A stretch of DNA of 44,148 bases from Clostridia bacterium (GCA_017443295.1 JAFSNT010000052.1:1-44148), one strand, 5' to 3'. Positions 15,519 through 22,856 are shown, counted from the first letter of the stretch. The notes: generated by a model not told the origin, from the letters alone. A program made the numbers and translations.

Positions 15519-16301
15519 ATGGAACAGAAAAAAAGAAGCGGGCTTCTGCGGCTGCTGGCGCTGCTGGCGGCCCTGGCCGTGATTGGCGGCAGCATCTTCG
15601 CCTTCGTATACCCCGGCTTGAACAAGAGCGCGTCCTCCTGGCTGTCCTCCGCTTACGCCGAGGAATGGAAAACTCTGAAAAAGGGTTCCTCCGGCGCGGA
15701 GGTGCGCAAGGCCCAAACCGCGCTCAAGGATTTGGGCTATTACAGCGGTAGGATCGACGGCAATTTCAGCAAAGCTTTTGAGGAGGCCGTCATCGCTTTC
15801 CAGCAGGACTGGGGCCTGAAAGTCACCGGCGCGCTGGATCAGGACACATACGAGCTGATCACCCAGGACGTGAAGGACGTCCCGCCGGAGGAAACCGATC
15901 CGCCCCAAAAAGACGAATCCTTTGTGGTCTATGGCGGCGAATACAGCGATAAGGAACACGTGGCCGCCTACCTGCGGGCGTTTAAGAAGCTTCCGCCCAA
16001 TTACATCACCAAAGAGCAGGCCCGTACCTTGGGATGGGTCGAAAGCGAAAGAAACCTGTGGAAGGTGGCCCCTGGCAAAAGCATCGGCGGCGACCGCTTC
16101 GGCAATTACGAGGGTTTATTGCCCGTTGCCAAAGGACGCCAATACTTCGAGTGCGATATAGATTACGCCCTGGATCAGGCGCGTTACAGGGGCGGCCGCA
16201 ACGCCAAGCGCATCATTTACAGCTCCGACGGCCTGATCTTCTATACCGAGGATCATTACAACACCTTTGAGGATATTACCCGGGAGGGAAGTGCCAAATG
16301 A
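15519..16301 (+). CDS. Secreted barnase-type ribonuclease with a peptidoglycan-binding domain
   Basis: A 260-residue exported protein. Residues 1-10 are basic, 11-31 form a signal or anchor helix, with a possible cleavage near SSAYA-E (45-47). Residues about 50-116 are a PG_binding_1 domain (LKKGSSGAEVRKAQTALKDL, GNFSKAFEEAVIAFQQDWGL). After an acidic Pro-rich linker, 136-254 closely match mature barnase: YITKEQARTLGWV, APGKSIGGDRFGN, and YSSDGLIFYTEDHYNTF. The residues equivalent to barnase Lys27, Arg59, Glu73, Arg83, Arg87 and His102 are Lys187, Arg207, Glu211, Arg227, Arg231 and His246, so it should be an active guanyl-preferring RNase. Barnase is normally a free secreted enzyme; here a wall-binding module is attached. 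The barstar gene overlaps the stop by ATGA. Confidence 0.93.
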   Translation: MEQKKRSGLLRLLALLAALAVIGGSIFAFVYPGLNKSASSWLSSAYAEEWKTLKKGSSGAEVRKAQTALKDLGYYSGRIDGNFSKAFEEAVIAFQQDWGLKVTGALDQDTYELITQDVKDVPPEETDPPQKDESFVVYGGEYSDKEHVAAYLRAFKKLPPNYITKEQARTLGWVESERNLWKVAPGKSIGGDRFGNYEGLLPVAKGRQYFECDIDYALDQARYRGGRNAKRIIYSSDGLIFYTEDHYNTFEDITREGSAK

Positions 16302-16585
16302 ACCGCGTACAGTTATCCGCCGCCGGGTGGGACACCCCGGAAAAGGCCCATGCCGACCTGGCCAAAGCGCTGAATTTTCCCGAATATTATGGAAAAAACT
16401 TGGACGCGCTCCACGACTGCCTGACCGATCTTTCCGATACCCAATTGGTGATCGAGGACTGTGCCAACCCCAGCGATAAAATGGAAAAATGGCCCGGCTT
16501 TTTGGCCGTGTTCTTTGACGCGGCGGCGGAAAACCCCCATTTGGACATCAAGCTGCTGCCGGGAAACGGCGATTATGGAGATTAA
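16298..16585 (+). CDS. Barstar-family RNase inhibitor (immunity protein)
   Basis: A 95-residue barstar. The central PEYYGKNLDALHDCLTDL (28-45) matches barstar's barnase-binding helix: Tyr30, Asn34, Asp36 and Asp40 correspond to Tyr29, Asn33, Asp35 and Asp39 of the Bacillus protein, while Trp38 is His39 here. It should occupy the active site of the barnase encoded just before it and protect the producing cytosol. ATG overlaps the barnase stop by four bases, assuring coupled synthesis, and the gene ends 18 bases before the XRE regulator. Length is normal for the family. Confidence 0.93.
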   Translation: MNRVQLSAAGWDTPEKAHADLAKALNFPEYYGKNLDALHDCLTDLSDTQLVIEDCANPSDKMEKWPGFLAVFFDAAAENPHLDIKLLPGNGDYGD

Positions 16586-16603
16586 AACAATCGGAGGAAA
16601 TAT

Positions 16604-17338
16604 ATGAGCAGATTGGGAGATTTGATTCGCTTAGAACGCACCCGTCAGGGCCTGACCCACAAGCAGGTGGCCCGGAAATGCGGCGTCAGCGACAAGTATT
16701 TAATGGAAGTGGAAGCGGGCACCCGCATCATTGCCGACGATCAGGCCCGCCGCATCCTGAAAGCCATGGGCATGAAAGAGCAGACCGAAAGCGATTTCAC
16801 CCTGGACGACATCGCCGCCACCGTGGATTTGCAGTCCGCCGTGCCGCAATTGACCCGGGCGGTGGAAACCAAAAAGCCCGCGAAAGCGGAAAAAGCCGAA
16901 GAAAAAACGGAAGCCGCCGACCCCGGCGTGGCGGGTTCCATCTGGCTGGACGCCCTTTCCGGCGTCCTCAAGCACGTGCCGGTGTACAACGCCGTCATGA
17001 AAGAGGTGGGCCACCGCCTCCTGCCCATTACCAACGGCAAAATCGAAGGCGCGTCCCCGGACAAGGTGTTCTATTTCATGGCCCCGGACAATGATCTGCG
17101 GGGCTTCCGCGTGCAGCGGGGGGACCTTTTGCTCGTCGTTCCCGCCCAGGCTGCCGTGGACGGGGCCATCATGCTCCTTCAGACCCCCCAGGGCCGCGTC
17201 CTGCGCAAAGTAAAACGCTACAACGATTATCAGGCCATGCTGCAAAAGTACGACGATACCTTTGAAAGCGAGCTGAAAAATTACAACGAGCTTTCCTTCG
17301 TGGGCCGCTGCGTGCGCCTGGAAGCCGAATTGAGCTGA
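16604..17338 (+). CDS. XRE-family regulator with an S24-like C-terminal domain
   Basis: A 244-residue protein. Residues 4-57 are a Cro/CI-type helix-turn-helix (LIRLERTRQGLTHKQVARKCGVSDKYL in pieces, ending EVEAGTR). A charged Ala/Lys/Glu linker spans 86-108. The C-terminal part (about 150-242) has the outline of the LexA/CI S24 fold: GFRVQRGDLLLVVPAQAAVDG, then RVLRKVKRY. The position where S24 proteases carry the Ser-Met nucleophile reads Asn163-Asp164, so self-cleavage is doubtful and the domain may only dimerise or bind a ligand. GGAGG precedes the ATG. As the last gene of the methyltransferase-barnase-barstar run it may regulate that operon; no operator was identified. Confidence 0.75.
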   Translation: MSRLGDLIRLERTRQGLTHKQVARKCGVSDKYLMEVEAGTRIIADDQARRILKAMGMKEQTESDFTLDDIAATVDLQSAVPQLTRAVETKKPAKAEKAEEKTEAADPGVAGSIWLDALSGVLKHVPVYNAVMKEVGHRLLPITNGKIEGASPDKVFYFMAPDNDLRGFRVQRGDLLLVVPAQAAVDGAIMLLQTPQGRVLRKVKRYNDYQAMLQKYDDTFESELKNYNELSFVGRCVRLEAELS

Positions 17339-17376
17339 ACTTGCCTGAATGCAGCTGTATCTTTCATGCAAGACAG

Positions 17377-17489
17377 AAAGTGGAAAGTGAAAAGTGGAAA
17401 GTGAAAATTTGAATTGTTTGCATATTGCATGACGGCAGTTATTGCAGACTATATAGAATTCCACTTTTCACTTTCCACTTTCCACTTTT
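17377..17489. repeat. Heptad-arm inverted repeat, copy C
   Basis: Left arm 17377-17409 (AAAGTGG, AAAGTGA, AAAGTGG, AAAGTGA) and right arm 17457-17489 (complement type: units of CCACTTT and TCACTTT) enclose a 47-base core with GACTATATA at 17447-17455. The unit differs from copies A, B and D, but both arms share it. It ends 17 bases before the pyrH ribosome site. Confidence 0.9.
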
Positions 17490-17519
17490 GACTGAACCGA
17501 TACAAGGAGGGTAAAACAA

Positions 17520-18230
17520 ATGAAGCTGGAATACAAGCGCGTGCTGCTCAAGCTCAGCGGCGAAATGTTAGGCGAAAACGGACGGCTGTTCGATCACGGC
17601 GTCATCGACCACGTGGCCCAGGTGCTGGTGGAGATCGTGCGCAAGACCCAATTGGGCGTGGTCATCGGCGCCGGCAACATTTGGCGGGGCCGCAGCGGCG
17701 GGCAGATGGACCGGGTGACCGCCGATCAGATGGGCATGCTGGGCACCGTCATCAACTGCTTGGCCATGCGGGACGCCGTGCAGCGCGCGGGCGGCAAGGC
17801 CGTGGTCATGAGTGCCATCGAAATGCCCCGGGTGTGCGAGGTGTTCAACGCTGAAAAAGCCCGTGCCTACATGGAACAGGGCTGCGTCACCCTCTTCGCG
17901 GGCGGCAGCGGCAATCCCTTCTTCTCCACCGACACCGCCGTGGTGCTCCGCGCCGTGGAAGTGGGCGCGGACGCTATTCTGCTGGCCAAGAACATTGACG
18001 GCGTGTATACCGCCGACCCCAAACTTGACCCCACCGCCACCCTCATTCGGGAAATCACCTACGAAAAGGCCCAGGAACTGCGCCTCAAGGTGATGGACGC
18101 CGCCGCCTTCGCCCTCTGCGCCGAAAACAAGGTGCCCATCGTGCGGGTGTTCGGCCTGTTTGAGCCGGAAAGCATCCTGAAAGTCCTGGACGGCGACGAT
18201 ATGGGCACCGTCCTGCGGCCCGAAGAGTAA
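17520..18230 (+). CDS. pyrH: UMP kinase
   Basis: A 236-residue amino-acid-kinase-fold UMP kinase that makes UDP from UMP and ATP in the cytosol, usually as an allosterically controlled hexamer. Visible motifs are RVLLKLSGEML, VVIGAGNIWRG, the DQMGMLGTVINCLAM segment, GGSGNPFFSTDTAVVLRA and LLAKNIDGVYTADP. Length is typical. AAGGAGGG precedes the ATG. pyrH usually lies between tsf and frr; neither is here. Upstream is repeat copy C and downstream the second inverted-repeat element, so the gene is flanked by repeats on both sides. No promoter was seen upstream other than A/T-rich core sequence within the repeat. Confidence 0.96.
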   Translation: MKLEYKRVLLKLSGEMLGENGRLFDHGVIDHVAQVLVEIVRKTQLGVVIGAGNIWRGRSGGQMDRVTADQMGMLGTVINCLAMRDAVQRAGGKAVVMSAIEMPRVCEVFNAEKARAYMEQGCVTLFAGGSGNPFFSTDTAVVLRAVEVGADAILLAKNIDGVYTADPKLDPTATLIREITYEKAQELRLKVMDAAAFALCAENKVPIVRVFGLFEPESILKVLDGDDMGTVLRPEE

Positions 18231-18240
18231 TGGATTTTTT

Positions 18241-18381
18241 CTGAGGGAAACCATTCTTTGCTGTCCGGGGCCTTCCGGCCCGTCATAAGCAGCATGTGAA
18301 GGATCTTATCGAAACACAAGGAACGCGAAAATGCTTTACACAAAGCCGTTCTTTTCGTACTTTCAAAAATACGCTTCCCCC
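18241..18381. repeat. Inverted-repeat element, copy 2 (degenerate)
   Basis: The left end CTGAGGGAAACCATTCTTTG matches the end of the element at 4380-4513 with one difference in 19. The right end (AAAAATACGCTTCCCCCA, about 18365-18381) is a diverged form of its right arm. A small GGGGCC/GGCCC hairpin lies inside. It begins 10 bases after the pyrH stop, and total length agrees with copy 1. Confidence 0.5.
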
Positions 18382-18421
18382 ATGCGTTTGCTTTCGCTAT
18401 CAATTTCCGGCCATAAAATGA

Positions 18422-18450
18422 GCGTTCCCGGCGCATCAGGCCGGGAACGC
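18422..18450. terminator. Hairpin downstream of pyrH
   Basis: A perfect 11-bp stem (GCGTTCCCGGC with GCCGGGAACGC) with a 7-base loop, followed by CATTTTAC on the plus strand and TCATTTTA on the minus strand. It probably works as a weak two-way terminator between pyrH and the convergent GH13 gene. Confidence 0.65.
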
Positions 18451-18470
18451 CATTTTACAAGAAATTGATG

Positions 18471-18511
18471 CAGCCCCTCGAAAGATTGCTTTAGCTGCCT
18501 TTCGAGGGCTG
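18471..18511. terminator. Hairpin at the end of the GH13 gene
   Basis: CAGCCCCTCGAAAG pairs with CTTTCGAGGGCTG (13 bp with one bulged C). It starts three bases after the GH13 stop on the minus strand. T-rich sequence follows on the plus side only. Confidence 0.6.
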
Positions 18512-18514
18512 TTA

Positions 18515-20182
18515 TTATTTCAGCATCACCCTGGCTTCATAGGGATACAGGAAGCCTTCTTTGTGTTCGGGATAATTGGAAATCAGTTCTTCGCCCATTT
18601 CGTCGGAGGACAGGGCGCAGGGGACGGTTTTGTCCGTCCAGTTGCACAGCACGGTCAGTTCCTTGCCGTCCAGCGCCCGGCGGTAGGCGTAGACGCAGGG
18701 ATCGTTTTCCAGCAGCGGGATAAATTCGCCGTACACGATGATATCGTGGGTGTGGCGCAGGGCGATGAGCTTCTTGTAGTAATAGAACACGCTGTCCGGG
18801 TCCTTCAGGGCCTTTTCCGCGTTGATTTCCAGGTAATTGTTATTGACGGGCAGCCAAGGCGTGCCGGTGGTGAAGCCCGCGTTAGGCTGGCTGTTCCACT
18901 GCATGGGGGTGCGGGCGTTGTCCCGGGCGATTTTGGCGAACCACCTGAGCATATCCGTGGCGTTGACCCGGCCGGACAGCACCCACTGCTTCCAGGCGTT
19001 GTGCACCTCCACGTCCTGGTACTGGTCGATGGATTTAAAGTAGATGTTGGTCATGCCCAGTTCTTCGCCCTGGTACACGTAGGGCGTGCCGCGCATCATG
19101 TGGATGAGGGTGCCTAACATCTTGGCGCTCTTTTCCCGCCACAGGGGGCTGTCGTTGCCGAAGCGGCTCACCTGCCGGGGCTGGTCGTGGTTGGTGAGAT
19201 ACACGCTGTTCCAGGCTTTCCCCTGCAAGGCCAGCTGCCAGCGGTTCAGCACCTCCCGCACCTCGTCCAGCGGCCCGCCGTGATCGCTCCACTTGCCCAT
19301 TTCGGTGTGGTCGCAGATGCCGTCGGTATGCTCGAAGCAGAAGGACATGTTCAGCTCGCTGCCGTCGTCGTTGGAGTAGCGGATGGCGTCCGCCGGGGTG
19401 CCGCCGCACTCGCCCACGGTGAGCAGGTCGAACTTATCCAGCACCCGTTCCCGCATTTCCTTCAAATACCGGTGGGTGGTTTCCGTATGCTGGCAGGAGG
19501 GCACGAAATCGCCGTACAGCGCGCCGGGGTACACGGGGCCGTCGTTGTAGTTTTCCTTGCCAATCATGCCGATCACGTCCATGCGGAAGCCGTCGATGCC
19601 CTTTTTGCACCACCAGGTCATCATATCAAAGATTTCGTCCCGCACCTTGGGGTTGGCCCAGTTCAGATCGGGCTGCTGCTTGGTGAACAGATGCAGATAA
19701 TACTGGCCGGTGGCCTCGTCCAGCTGCCAGGCGGAGCCGGAAAAACAGCTGCCCCAGTTGTTGGGTTCGCCGCCGTCCACGCCGTCCCGCCAGATATAAT
19801 AATCCCGGTAAGGATTGTCCCGGCTCTTGCGGCTTTCCACGAACCAGGCGTGTTCCTCGGAGGAATGGTTCACCACCAGATCCATCACCAGCTTCATGCC
19901 CCGGGCGTGAATGCCGGCCAGCATCCGGTCAAAATCCTCCATGGTGCCGAATTCCTTCATAATGGCGCGGTAATCGGAAATATCGTAGCCGTTGTCATAG
20001 TTGGGGGAGGCAAAAAAGGGACTGCACCAGATCACGTCCACCCCTAATTCCTTCAAATAATCCAGGTGTTCGGTCACGCCGTTCAGGTCGCCAATGCCGT
20101 CGCCGTTGGAGTCCGCGAAGGAACGGGGATAAATCTGGTACACCACCGCTTCCTTCCACCAAGCCCACTTGTCCGCTTTCAT
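18515..20182 (-). CDS. GH13 alpha-glucosidase (oligo-1,6-glucosidase type)
   Basis: A 555-residue cytosolic glycoside hydrolase family 13 enzyme, the normal length for oligo-1,6-glucosidases and trehalose-6-phosphate hydrolases. The start WWKEAVVYQIYPRSFADSNG is typical. Catalytic residues are Asp202 in GFRMDVIG (nucleophile), Glu258 in TVGECGG (acid/base) and Asp333 in TNHDQ. QPDLNW (170-175) is the marker of alpha-1,6/alpha-1,4 exo-glucosidases of this subfamily. It likely trims isomalto- or malto-oligosaccharides. There is no signal peptide and no transporter beside it. GAAGGAGG precedes the ATG, it has its own promoter, and it appears monocistronic. Specificity (isomaltose, maltose, sucrose or trehalose-6-phosphate) is not settled by sequence alone. 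Confidence 0.93.
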   Translation of the reverse strand: MKADKWAWWKEAVVYQIYPRSFADSNGDGIGDLNGVTEHLDYLKELGVDVIWCSPFFASPNYDNGYDISDYRAIMKEFGTMEDFDRMLAGIHARGMKLVMDLVVNHSSEEHAWFVESRKSRDNPYRDYYIWRDGVDGGEPNNWGSCFSGSAWQLDEATGQYYLHLFTKQQPDLNWANPKVRDEIFDMMTWWCKKGIDGFRMDVIGMIGKENYNDGPVYPGALYGDFVPSCQHTETTHRYLKEMRERVLDKFDLLTVGECGGTPADAIRYSNDDGSELNMSFCFEHTDGICDHTEMGKWSDHGGPLDEVREVLNRWQLALQGKAWNSVYLTNHDQPRQVSRFGNDSPLWREKSAKMLGTLIHMMRGTPYVYQGEELGMTNIYFKSIDQYQDVEVHNAWKQWVLSGRVNATDMLRWFAKIARDNARTPMQWNSQPNAGFTTGTPWLPVNNNYLEINAEKALKDPDSVFYYYKKLIALRHTHDIIVYGEFIPLLENDPCVYAYRRALDGKELTVLCNWTDKTVPCALSSDEMGEELISNYPEHKEGFLYPYEARVMLK

Positions 20183-20231
20183 GGGAAACCTCCTTCATTT
20201 TTTTCACTTCAAAAATCCCGGATACGCTTTC

Positions 20232-20260
20232 ATTTTACAGGATAAACCGGGAGAAAACAA
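20232..20260 (-). promoter_or_regulatory. Promoter of the GH13 gene
   Basis: Minus strand TTGTTT (20255-20260), 17-base spacer, TAAAAT (20232-20237). Confidence 0.55.
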
Positions 20261-20289
20261 GCCCAAAAATACATAAATCGCAAAAGAAC

Positions 20290-20318
20290 TTGAAAAAACA
20301 TCCAATTTCCGGTATAGT
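20290..20318 (+). promoter_or_regulatory. Promoter of the DUF3237-thioesterase-GNAT operon
   Basis: TTGAAA (20290-20295), 17-base spacer, TATAGT (20313-20318). The TTG that opens the long frame lies inside this -35 box, which rules it out as the gene start. Confidence 0.7.
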
Positions 20319-20364
20319 AAGCGCAAACGGCGATTTTATCTTTATGCTGAAAGGACGGACGGCC

Positions 20365-20766
20365 ATGAACGGAGAAATGCTTCTTGAAATCCAGGTAAAG
20401 CTCCTTCCCTCCCAGCGGGTAAACGGAAGCACCCGCGATATCCTGATGATCCCCTTTACCGGCGTTGCGGGCGGCCCCTGGTTCACGGGCCAGGTGATCG
20501 GCCCCGGCGTGGACACCCAGAACATCAGCAAGGACGGCAAAGCCGCCCTTTCCGCCCGCTATATGCTGGAAGGGACGGACAAAAACGGCCAAAGGTGCCG
20601 CATTTTCATCGAAAACCAGGGCAGCTTTGACAGCGGCTTTAAGCCCACGGTGGTCACCGACAGCGTTTTACTGGCAGATTGGGAAAAAGCGGAATTATCC
20701 GCCACCGTGGAGGGCGCGCCCGGCGGCGTGCTGGTGCGTATCTTCCGGGAAGGAGCGCGGAAATGA
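20365..20766 (+). CDS. DUF3237 family protein
   Basis: A 133-residue protein that matches the DUF3237 pattern: a start EIQVKLLPSQRVNG, the turn IPFTGVAGGPWFTGQVIGPG, DTQNIS, then ALSARYMLEGTDKNG and RIFIENQG. The family is a small beta-barrel of unknown function that often accompanies lipid or aromatic metabolism genes. The ATG at 20365 was chosen because it follows AAAGGA and lies downstream of the promoter; an ATG at 20344 would add seven residues. It overlaps the thioesterase gene by ATGA, so the two may act on related substrates. Confidence 0.75.
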   Translation: MNGEMLLEIQVKLLPSQRVNGSTRDILMIPFTGVAGGPWFTGQVIGPGVDTQNISKDGKAALSARYMLEGTDKNGQRCRIFIENQGSFDSGFKPTVVTDSVLLADWEKAELSATVEGAPGGVLVRIFREGARK

Positions 20767-21191
20767 ACGCATATCTGCACCGGGTACAGTATTATGAAAC
20801 GGACATGATGGGCGTGGTGCATCACGCCAACTACATCCGCTGGATGGAGGAAGCGCGCATCGACTTCATGGATCAGCTGGGTTTCCCCTACGCGGCTATG
20901 GAGGCGCGGGGCGTGCTTTCCCCCGTGAAATCGGTTTCCTGCGAGTACAAGCGGCCCTGCACCTTCGGCGACGAAATCCGCGTTACCGTTTCCGTGGCGG
21001 AGTTCAACGGCGTGGTGCTGGGGATCAAGTATCAAATGGAAAAGGCTTCGGACGGCGAAACGGTGTGCGAAGCCCGCTCCGAACACGTATTTTTGAACAG
21101 GGAGGGGCGCTTCGTACGCTTGAAGCGCGAGCTGCCGGCATTCTGCGCCGCCCTGGAAGCGCTGACGCAGGAGGAAAAAGACCGTGAGTAA
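20763..21191 (+). CDS. Acyl-CoA thioesterase, YbgC/4HBT hot-dog family
   Basis: A 142-residue single hot-dog domain. The N-terminal RVQYYETDMMGVVHHANYIRW contains the Asp of the 4-hydroxybenzoyl-CoA thioesterase active site (YETDMMG, Asp14) and the usual HHANY. Such proteins hydrolyse short or medium acyl-CoA or aryl-CoA esters in the cytosol; the acyl group is not predictable. ATGA overlap with the DUF3237 gene, and an 8-base overlap with the GNAT gene, show a tight three-gene operon. Confidence 0.9.
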   Translation: MNAYLHRVQYYETDMMGVVHHANYIRWMEEARIDFMDQLGFPYAAMEARGVLSPVKSVSCEYKRPCTFGDEIRVTVSVAEFNGVVLGIKYQMEKASDGETVCEARSEHVFLNREGRFVRLKRELPAFCAALEALTQEEKDRE

Positions 21192-21750
21192 GATCATCCT
21201 TGAAACGGAACGGCTGATCCTGCGGGAATACGAGCAGGCCGATTTTGACGCCCTGTACCCCATCCTGTCCGACCCGGAAACCATGCAATACTACCCCAAG
21301 CCCTACGACGCAAAGGGCGTGCAGCGCTGGCTGGAGTGGAGCATGGACAACTATCGGCGGTACGGCTTTGGCCTGTGGGCGTCGATCCTAAAGGAAACCG
21401 GGGAATTCGTGGGCGACTGCGGCCTGACCATGCAGCAAATCGACGGGGAAAACCTGCCCGAGGTGGGCTATCACGTCCGCAAGGAACGCTGGCGGCAGGG
21501 TCTGGGCAAGGAAGCCGCCCGCGCCGTGCGGGACTGGGCCTTTACCCATACAGGTTTTGATTGCTTATATTCCTATATGAACGCCGCAAACCTCCCTTCC
21601 CGCGCGACCGCCGCCGCCAACGGCATGAAGCTGGTCAAAGAATTTTACGATGACAAGTGGGGCCATCATACCGCCGTGTACGCCATTACGCGGAAGGAAT
21701 GGGAAGCCCTGGGGGCAGAGAGCAGCGTTCAGAGTACGGAGTTCAGGTAA
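21184..21750 (+). CDS. GNAT acetyltransferase (RimJ/RimL type)
   Basis: A 188-residue N-acetyltransferase. The RimL-like layout is clear: LETERLILREYEQADFDAL, then GDCGLTMQQIDG, EVGYHVRKERWRQGLGKEAARA (acetyl-CoA pyrophosphate loop, about 95-118) and NLPSRATAAANGMKLVKEF. The substrate is unknown (protein N-terminus or small amine). The start is GTG 21184 behind GGAGGAAA. The last ten codons (ESSVQSTEFR and stop) are made from heptad repeat units (21724-21747), so the C-terminus was probably extended or altered by insertion of that repeat. Confidence 0.88.
   Translation: MSKIILETERLILREYEQADFDALYPILSDPETMQYYPKPYDAKGVQRWLEWSMDNYRRYGFGLWASILKETGEFVGDCGLTMQQIDGENLPEVGYHVRKERWRQGLGKEAARAVRDWAFTHTGFDCLYSYMNAANLPSRATAAANGMKLVKEFYDDKWGHHTAVYAITRKEWEALGAESSVQSTEFR
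21724..21747. repeat. Half copy of the heptad element inside the GNAT stop region
   Basis: AGCGTTC, AGAGTAC, GGAGTTC, AGG form heptads in the same register and unit type as the half copy behind mltG (12898-12935). No second arm is present. Confidence 0.55.
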
Positions 21751-21766
21751 TACATACAGGAAACCC

Positions 21767-21814
21767 AAAAAGCCTTGCGAACAGAAGGATAGCTCCTTAT
21801 GCCGCAAGGCTTTT
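21767..21814. terminator. Two-way terminator between the GNAT and AraC-type genes
   Basis: AAAAAGCCTTGCG and CGCAAGGCTTTTA form a stem with A- and T-runs on both sides, so it can stop transcripts arriving from either convergent gene. Confidence 0.85.
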
Positions 21815-21827
21815 ATTCTGTCTTGTG

Positions 21828-22796
21828 TTACAGCTTTCGCACCGGCCGGACGTATTTCCAGAAGCGTTTCGCGTCGTGATAGAAGTAGAAGACGCGGCCC
21901 TGGGTTGTATCCAGCTGGTAGCCGTATTTCGCGTAATCCATGGCTTTCATGGCCTCCTCCATCTTTTCCTCCACAGCGCGGTTCTCCGTTTCAAAATCGA
22001 AGGGGCCATGCTCAAAAACCACGTATTCCCCTTCCGGCACGTCCATCAATTGCATCTGGCTGGGTACCGGCCCAGCGTAATCGGCGGGGAGCCGCACGCC
22101 GTAGGCTTCCGCCAGGGGAATGCCCCAGGAGCAGATGCGGCCCGCCGGTTCGTTGATCCAGGCCATGAGCTGGCCGCTGGATGCGTCCTCCGACCCGCCG
22201 CCCACGTCGTCCAGCTTGCCGGGAATGCTGTCCAGCAGGCCGCAGATCGTGCCGCAGTCGCAGCCGGGAACCGTCGCTTCCTTCTGCCAGAAATCCCAGT
22301 ACCCGATGCTTTCATAGTTCCGGATGTGCAGGAACTTGTGGGCCGGGATGTTCACAAAGTACGTTTTTACATCCTGTTTGCTTTCTTCCATGCCGTTTGC
22401 GTCTCCTTCCAGCAGATAGCAGTCGAAAGGCCGCAGGATGGTTTGCAGCACCACCGGCACGGGGCTTTTCCGGTATTCGGCGGGAGTGATCCCGTAGGCC
22501 GCCTTGAACGCCCGGGTGAACGCCTCCTGGGAGGAAAAGCCGTACTTCACCGCGATGTTCAAAATCCCGTCCCTGCCGTCCCGCAAATCCTTGAGCGCGA
22601 AGGCCAGCCGCCGAAGGCGCAGATAATCCCGAAACTGCATGCCGGAGATTTCCGAAAACCGCCGGGACATATGGTATTCCGAATACCCCATGCGCTCCGA
22701 AAGCGCTTTCAGCGCCAGGGCTTCGTCGTCCTCCTTTTTGATTGCGGCGTCCACCTCGTCGATGATCTCCTGAACGGTTCTGTGCCACGCTGTCAT
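21828..22796 (-). CDS. AraC-family regulator with a GyrI-like effector domain
   Basis: A 322-residue transcription factor. Two helix-turn-helix motifs of the AraC type occupy about 8-115 (LALKALSERMGYSEYHMSRRF; GILNIAVKYGFSSQEAFTRAF followed by GITPAEYRK). Unlike classical AraC, DNA binding is N-terminal, and about 135-322 resembles a GyrI-like (BmrR/SoxS-type ligand) domain, with KTYFVNIPAHKFLHI and EGEYVVFEHGPFD. Such proteins answer small hydrophobic or cationic compounds. A GGAGCG site precedes the ATG. It is convergent with the GNAT operon; targets are unknown. Confidence 0.85.
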   Translation of the reverse strand: MTAWHRTVQEIIDEVDAAIKKEDDEALALKALSERMGYSEYHMSRRFSEISGMQFRDYLRLRRLAFALKDLRDGRDGILNIAVKYGFSSQEAFTRAFKAAYGITPAEYRKSPVPVVLQTILRPFDCYLLEGDANGMEESKQDVKTYFVNIPAHKFLHIRNYESIGYWDFWQKEATVPGCDCGTICGLLDSIPGKLDDVGGGSEDASSGQLMAWINEPAGRICSWGIPLAEAYGVRLPADYAGPVPSQMQLMDVPEGEYVVFEHGPFDFETENRAVEEKMEEAMKAMDYAKYGYQLDTTQGRVFYFYHDAKRFWKYVRPVRKL

Positions 22797-22834
22797 TTTC
22801 AGCGCTCCTTTCGTCTGCTTCGGCCTTATGATAC

Positions 22835-22856
22835 AGCGGAAAAGGGCCGCTTTTTT
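22835..22856 (+). terminator. Small terminator-like hairpin upstream of the AraC-type gene
   Basis: On the plus strand AGCGG and CCGCT form a short stem directly followed by TTTTTT. No plus-strand gene ends here; the hairpin overlaps the leader or promoter of the minus-strand regulator. It could stop antisense transcription or be chance. Confidence 0.35.

Noticed and set aside
16604-17338. Prophage repressor, implying an integrated phage
   Set aside because: No integrase, structural or lysis genes, or attachment repeats are present; the gene belongs to the barnase operon.
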